Shown: in pieces, positions 61,842 to 64,000 of the stretch
How the letters are laid out: the number at the start of each line of letters is the position of its first letter
Numbering within the stretch: position 1 is the stretch's first letter
NCBI RefSeq assembly: GCF_000974485.1
Contig: NZ_BBOM01000010.1
Location: 248,001 to 312,000, forward strand
Direction: 5' to 3'
Source of the DNA: Streptomyces sp. NBRC 109706
Lineage (GTDB): Bacteria; Actinomycetota; Actinomycetes; Streptomycetales; Streptomycetaceae
DNA length: 64,000 bases
Notes under the pieces: model-generated
The model's database searches: none
What the model saw: the letters and a program-made list of their open reading frames with translations, nothing else
Told to the model about the DNA's origin: nothing
Made by a program: the position numbers and the translations under genes

Positions 61842-64000
61842 ATGGGTCGCAAGCCATACGTCTTCGCACTTGCTGCCACCCTGTCGATCACGCTGCTGGG
61901 CATCAGCCCGACAGCCTCAGGAAACGAGGAGGGAACCCGAGATCCGGCCGCGCCGCCCGGTGCCGCCGCTGACGCGCAGGTGCTGGTCTTCCACGCGGCC
62001 GACGCGCCAACCGACCGCACCCAGGCCGCCGTTGAGGCCATCCAGGCCATCGGCGCCGAGGGACCGGCGGAGGAGCAGTTCGATGTCCAGACGACGGACG
62101 ACCCGTCCGTCTTCGACGCCGACGGGCTGCTCGCCTTCGACGCGGTCGTCTTCCTGTCGGCCGACGGCGCGGTGCTCGACGCCGGCCAGGAGTCCGCGCT
62201 CCAGTCCTATGTGCAAGCCGGCGGCGGCTTCCTCGGCGTGCACGACGCGGCGAACGCCCAGCCGGATTCGTCCTGGTTCACCGGCCTGATCGGCTCCCGC
62301 GCCGACCCGGACAGCCCCGGCGAGGCCCAGGACGCCGTCGTCGAGGTCGGCGACCGGACCCATCCGGCCACCGCCGGGCTCCCGTTGGAGTGGGAGCGCT
62401 CGGACGTCTGGCTCAACTGGGAGGAGAACCCCAGCGGCGAGGTGCACACCGTGGCCCGGGTGCGCGAGAGCAGCTACGCCCCCGGCGGCGGTGCCCTCGG
62501 CTGGGACCACCCGATCTCCTGGTGCCGCGACTACGACGGCGGGCGTTCGTTCTACACCGGCATGGGCGGCACCGCCGAGAGCTTCGGCGAGGACGAGTTC
62601 CGCGCCCATCTGCGCGGGGCCCTGCTGTGGACCGGCGGGCTGACCCGCGCGGACTGCCAGGCCACCATCACCGACAACTATGTCGCCGAGCGGATCACCG
62701 AGCCCAACCAGCCCGAACAGCTCGACCAGATCGGCGAGCCGCACGGCCTGGACATCGCCGACGACGGGCGGGTGTTCTACATCGGCCGGGCCGGCGAGTG
62801 GTCGGGCGCCGAGGTGGTCACCGACTGGGACAACCCGGAGATCGGCCTCGGCCAGGGCACGCTGCACGTCTACGACCCGGCGACCGAGGGGGTCAGCCTC
62901 GCGGCCAACCTTGAGGTCTTCGGCAACAAGGGCGGCGGCGACGAACTGACCAAGACCGAGGAGGGGTTGCTGGGCATCGCCCTGGACCCGGACTTCGCCG
63001 ACAACCAGTGGATCTACCTCTACTGGATGCCGCACGACACCATCGACCGGGAGAGCCGGATCGGTGAACGGCGCATCTCCCGCTTCACCTTCGACGAGGC
63101 GTCCGGCGAGCTGGACCTGGCCTCCGAGGTTCAGGTGCTGAGCTGGGAGGCACAGATCCACAGCTGCTGCCACGCGGGCGGCGGCCTGGACTTCGACTCC
63201 GACGGCAACCTCTACATCGCCACCGGGGACAACAACTCCTCGGGCTTCAGCGACGGTTACTCGGGCAACAACCCGGAGCCCTCGTTCGCCGGCGTCTCCT
63301 TCGCCGACGCCCGTCGCACCTCGGGCAACACCAACAACCTCAACGGCAAGATCCTGCGGATCCACCCGGAGGCCGACGGGAGTTACACCGTTCCCGAGGG
63401 GAACCTCTTCACCGGGGACGAGGAGGGCGGCGGCAAGACCAGGGCCGAGATCTATGTGATGGGCGTGCGCAACCCCACGCGGCTCGCGGTCGACCCGGTG
63501 ACCGACTGGCTCTACACCGGCTGGGTCGGCCCGGACGCCGGCGCGCCCAGCACCACCTGGGGCCCGGCCAAGTACGACACCTTCGCCGTCATCACCGAGG
63601 CGGGCAACCGGGGTTGGCCGTACTGCATGGGCAACAACCAGCCCTACCGGGACCGCAACCTGCCCGATCCGACGGTGCCGTTGGACTGGTACGACTGCGA
63701 CAACCCGGTCAACGAGTCGCCCCACAACGACGGGCTGGTGGAACTGCCCCCGGTCACGCCGAACAACATCTGGTACTCGCCGCAGGGCGGCGCCCCCGAC
63801 TACCCGCGCGACGAGAACGGCGTGCCGAGCTACGAGGCGGGCGAGCAGACGTTCCTGCTGCCCTGGCTCACCGGCGGCGGACAGGCCACGATGAGCGGCC
63901 CGCTCTACCGCTATGACGAGTCGGTGGACTCCGATGTCGCCTGGCCCGCCTACTGGGAGGGCAAGTGGTTCGTCGGCGACCACTACGACGCCGACCAGCC
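61842..64000 (+). CDS. Secreted ThuA plus PQQ-type sugar dehydrogenase, 3' end outside window
   Basis: 720 codons visible from ATG 61842 (GAGAGGGGCGGG upstream). Signal peptide VFALAATLSITLLGISPTAS. A ThuA (trehalose-utilisation-like) domain spans about 45-255: VLVFHAADAPTDRTQAAVEA, FLGVHDAANAQPDSSWFTGL, SFYTGMGGTAESFGEDEFRA. The glucose/sorbosone dehydrogenase beta-propeller follows from about 285: IGEPHGLDIADDGRVFYIG, EGLLGIALDPDFADNQWIYL, CCHAGGGLDFDSDGNLYIAT, IYVMGVRNPTRLAVDPVTDW. It is a paralogue of the gene broken at 39347; the equivalent insertion point would be near residue 592. Role: oxidation of extracellular sugars, probably from biomass. Confidence 0.9.
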   Translation, partial: MGRKPYVFALAATLSITLLGISPTASGNEEGTRDPAAPPGAAADAQVLVFHAADAPTDRTQAAVEAIQAIGAEGPAEEQFDVQTTDDPSVFDADGLLAFDAVVFLSADGAVLDAGQESALQSYVQAGGGFLGVHDAANAQPDSSWFTGLIGSRADPDSPGEAQDAVVEVGDRTHPATAGLPLEWERSDVWLNWEENPSGEVHTVARVRESSYAPGGGALGWDHPISWCRDYDGGRSFYTGMGGTAESFGEDEFRAHLRGALLWTGGLTRADCQATITDNYVAERITEPNQPEQLDQIGEPHGLDIADDGRVFYIGRAGEWSGAEVVTDWDNPEIGLGQGTLHVYDPATEGVSLAANLEVFGNKGGGDELTKTEEGLLGIALDPDFADNQWIYLYWMPHDTIDRESRIGERRISRFTFDEASGELDLASEVQVLSWEAQIHSCCHAGGGLDFDSDGNLYIATGDNNSSGFSDGYSGNNPEPSFAGVSFADARRTSGNTNNLNGKILRIHPEADGSYTVPEGNLFTGDEEGGGKTRAEIYVMGVRNPTRLAVDPVTDWLYTGWVGPDAGAPSTTWGPAKYDTFAVITEAGNRGWPYCMGNNQPYRDRNLPDPTVPLDWYDCDNPVNESPHNDGLVELPPVTPNNIWYSPQGGAPDYPRDENGVPSYEAGEQTFLLPWLTGGGQATMSGPLYRYDESVDSDVAWPAYWEGKWFVGDHYDADQ

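Noticed and set aside
62392..62407. CebR-like sequence TGGGAGCGCTCGGA
   Set aside because: Two mismatches and located inside the ThuA coding region; likely chance.
61917..63983. 688-codon open frame on the minus strand
   Set aside because: It is antisense to the ThuA plus sugar dehydrogenase gene; its translation is Val/Gly/Arg repetitive with no domain, a typical high-GC shadow.
1..64000. tRNA or rRNA genes
   Set aside because: No cloverleaf or rRNA-like stretch was noticed by eye; in particular the attachment site is in a protein gene, not a tRNA.

Overview
The window looks like a chromosome segment of a Streptomyces or close relative. Base composition is very high GC, GTG starts and 4-bp ATGA/GTGA gene overlaps are common, and several families typical of that group are present: WhiB, the XRE/DUF397/ATPase trio, a PIMT-type graspetide cluster, a perfect CebR box and a two-domain small laccase.

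Bases 1 to about 39,345 are the right-hand part of an integrated mobile element whose left end lies outside the window. It carries a large serine integrase (37786-39279) next to the chromosomal junction and a phage Gp3-like recombination directionality factor (32664-33833). A long leftward run of overlapping genes (36058 to 11378) encodes an exonuclease, a RuvC-like resolvase, an HNH nuclease, a WhiB protein, a GntR-polynucleotide 3'-phosphatase fusion, a vWA protein, a NERD nuclease, a replication-initiator-like HTH protein and many small zinc-ribbon or membrane proteins. A rightward block (1-11228) carries DUF5131, a GGDEF protein, another HTH protein, a Cas8b1/Cst1-like protein, regulators, a Cas6e-like protein and a lipoprotein HNH nuclease. 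No phage structural gene (terminase, portal, capsid, tail) and no plasmid transfer ATPase is recognisable in these 39 kb. Regulatory hubs are marked by long perfect inverted repeats at 6638, 16256, 18782 and 36705.

The most unusual part is 5214-10475. An orphan Cas8b1/Cst1-like gene and an orphan Cas6e-like gene lie on the same strand, and six CRISPR type I-E-like hairpins (6-bp stem, 4-nt loop) flank the cas6e-like gene. No Cas3, Cas5, Cas7, Cas1 or Cas2 is seen. In my alignment to Thermus Cse3 (from memory) the Cas6e-like protein has lost both the catalytic Tyr and the catalytic His while keeping its glycine-rich RNA-binding motif. This fits a CRISPR-derived RNA-binding decoy or anti-CRISPR module better than an immune system, but that is inference.

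At about 39,345 the element interrupts a gene for a secreted PQQ-type sugar dehydrogenase with PKD and CBM6-like domains; only its 3' part (39347-40840) is in the window. From there to 64,000 the genes look chromosomal. They include acetyltransferases, an FMN reductase, a MarR/YczE divergent pair, a methyltransferase, a Nudix-like protein, and a WhiJ-type XRE regulator with two tandem DUF397 genes and an anti-sigma-type ATPase. Next come a three-gene graspetide cluster (tgmA, tgmB, tgmC), an aminoglycoside-phosphotransferase-like kinase, an HxlR/SnoaL divergent pair with a perfect operator, a second XRE/DUF6879 set, a CebR-box-preceded glucuronoyl esterase, a cation exchanger, a small laccase, and a second, intact ThuA plus sugar dehydrogenase gene that runs off the right edge.
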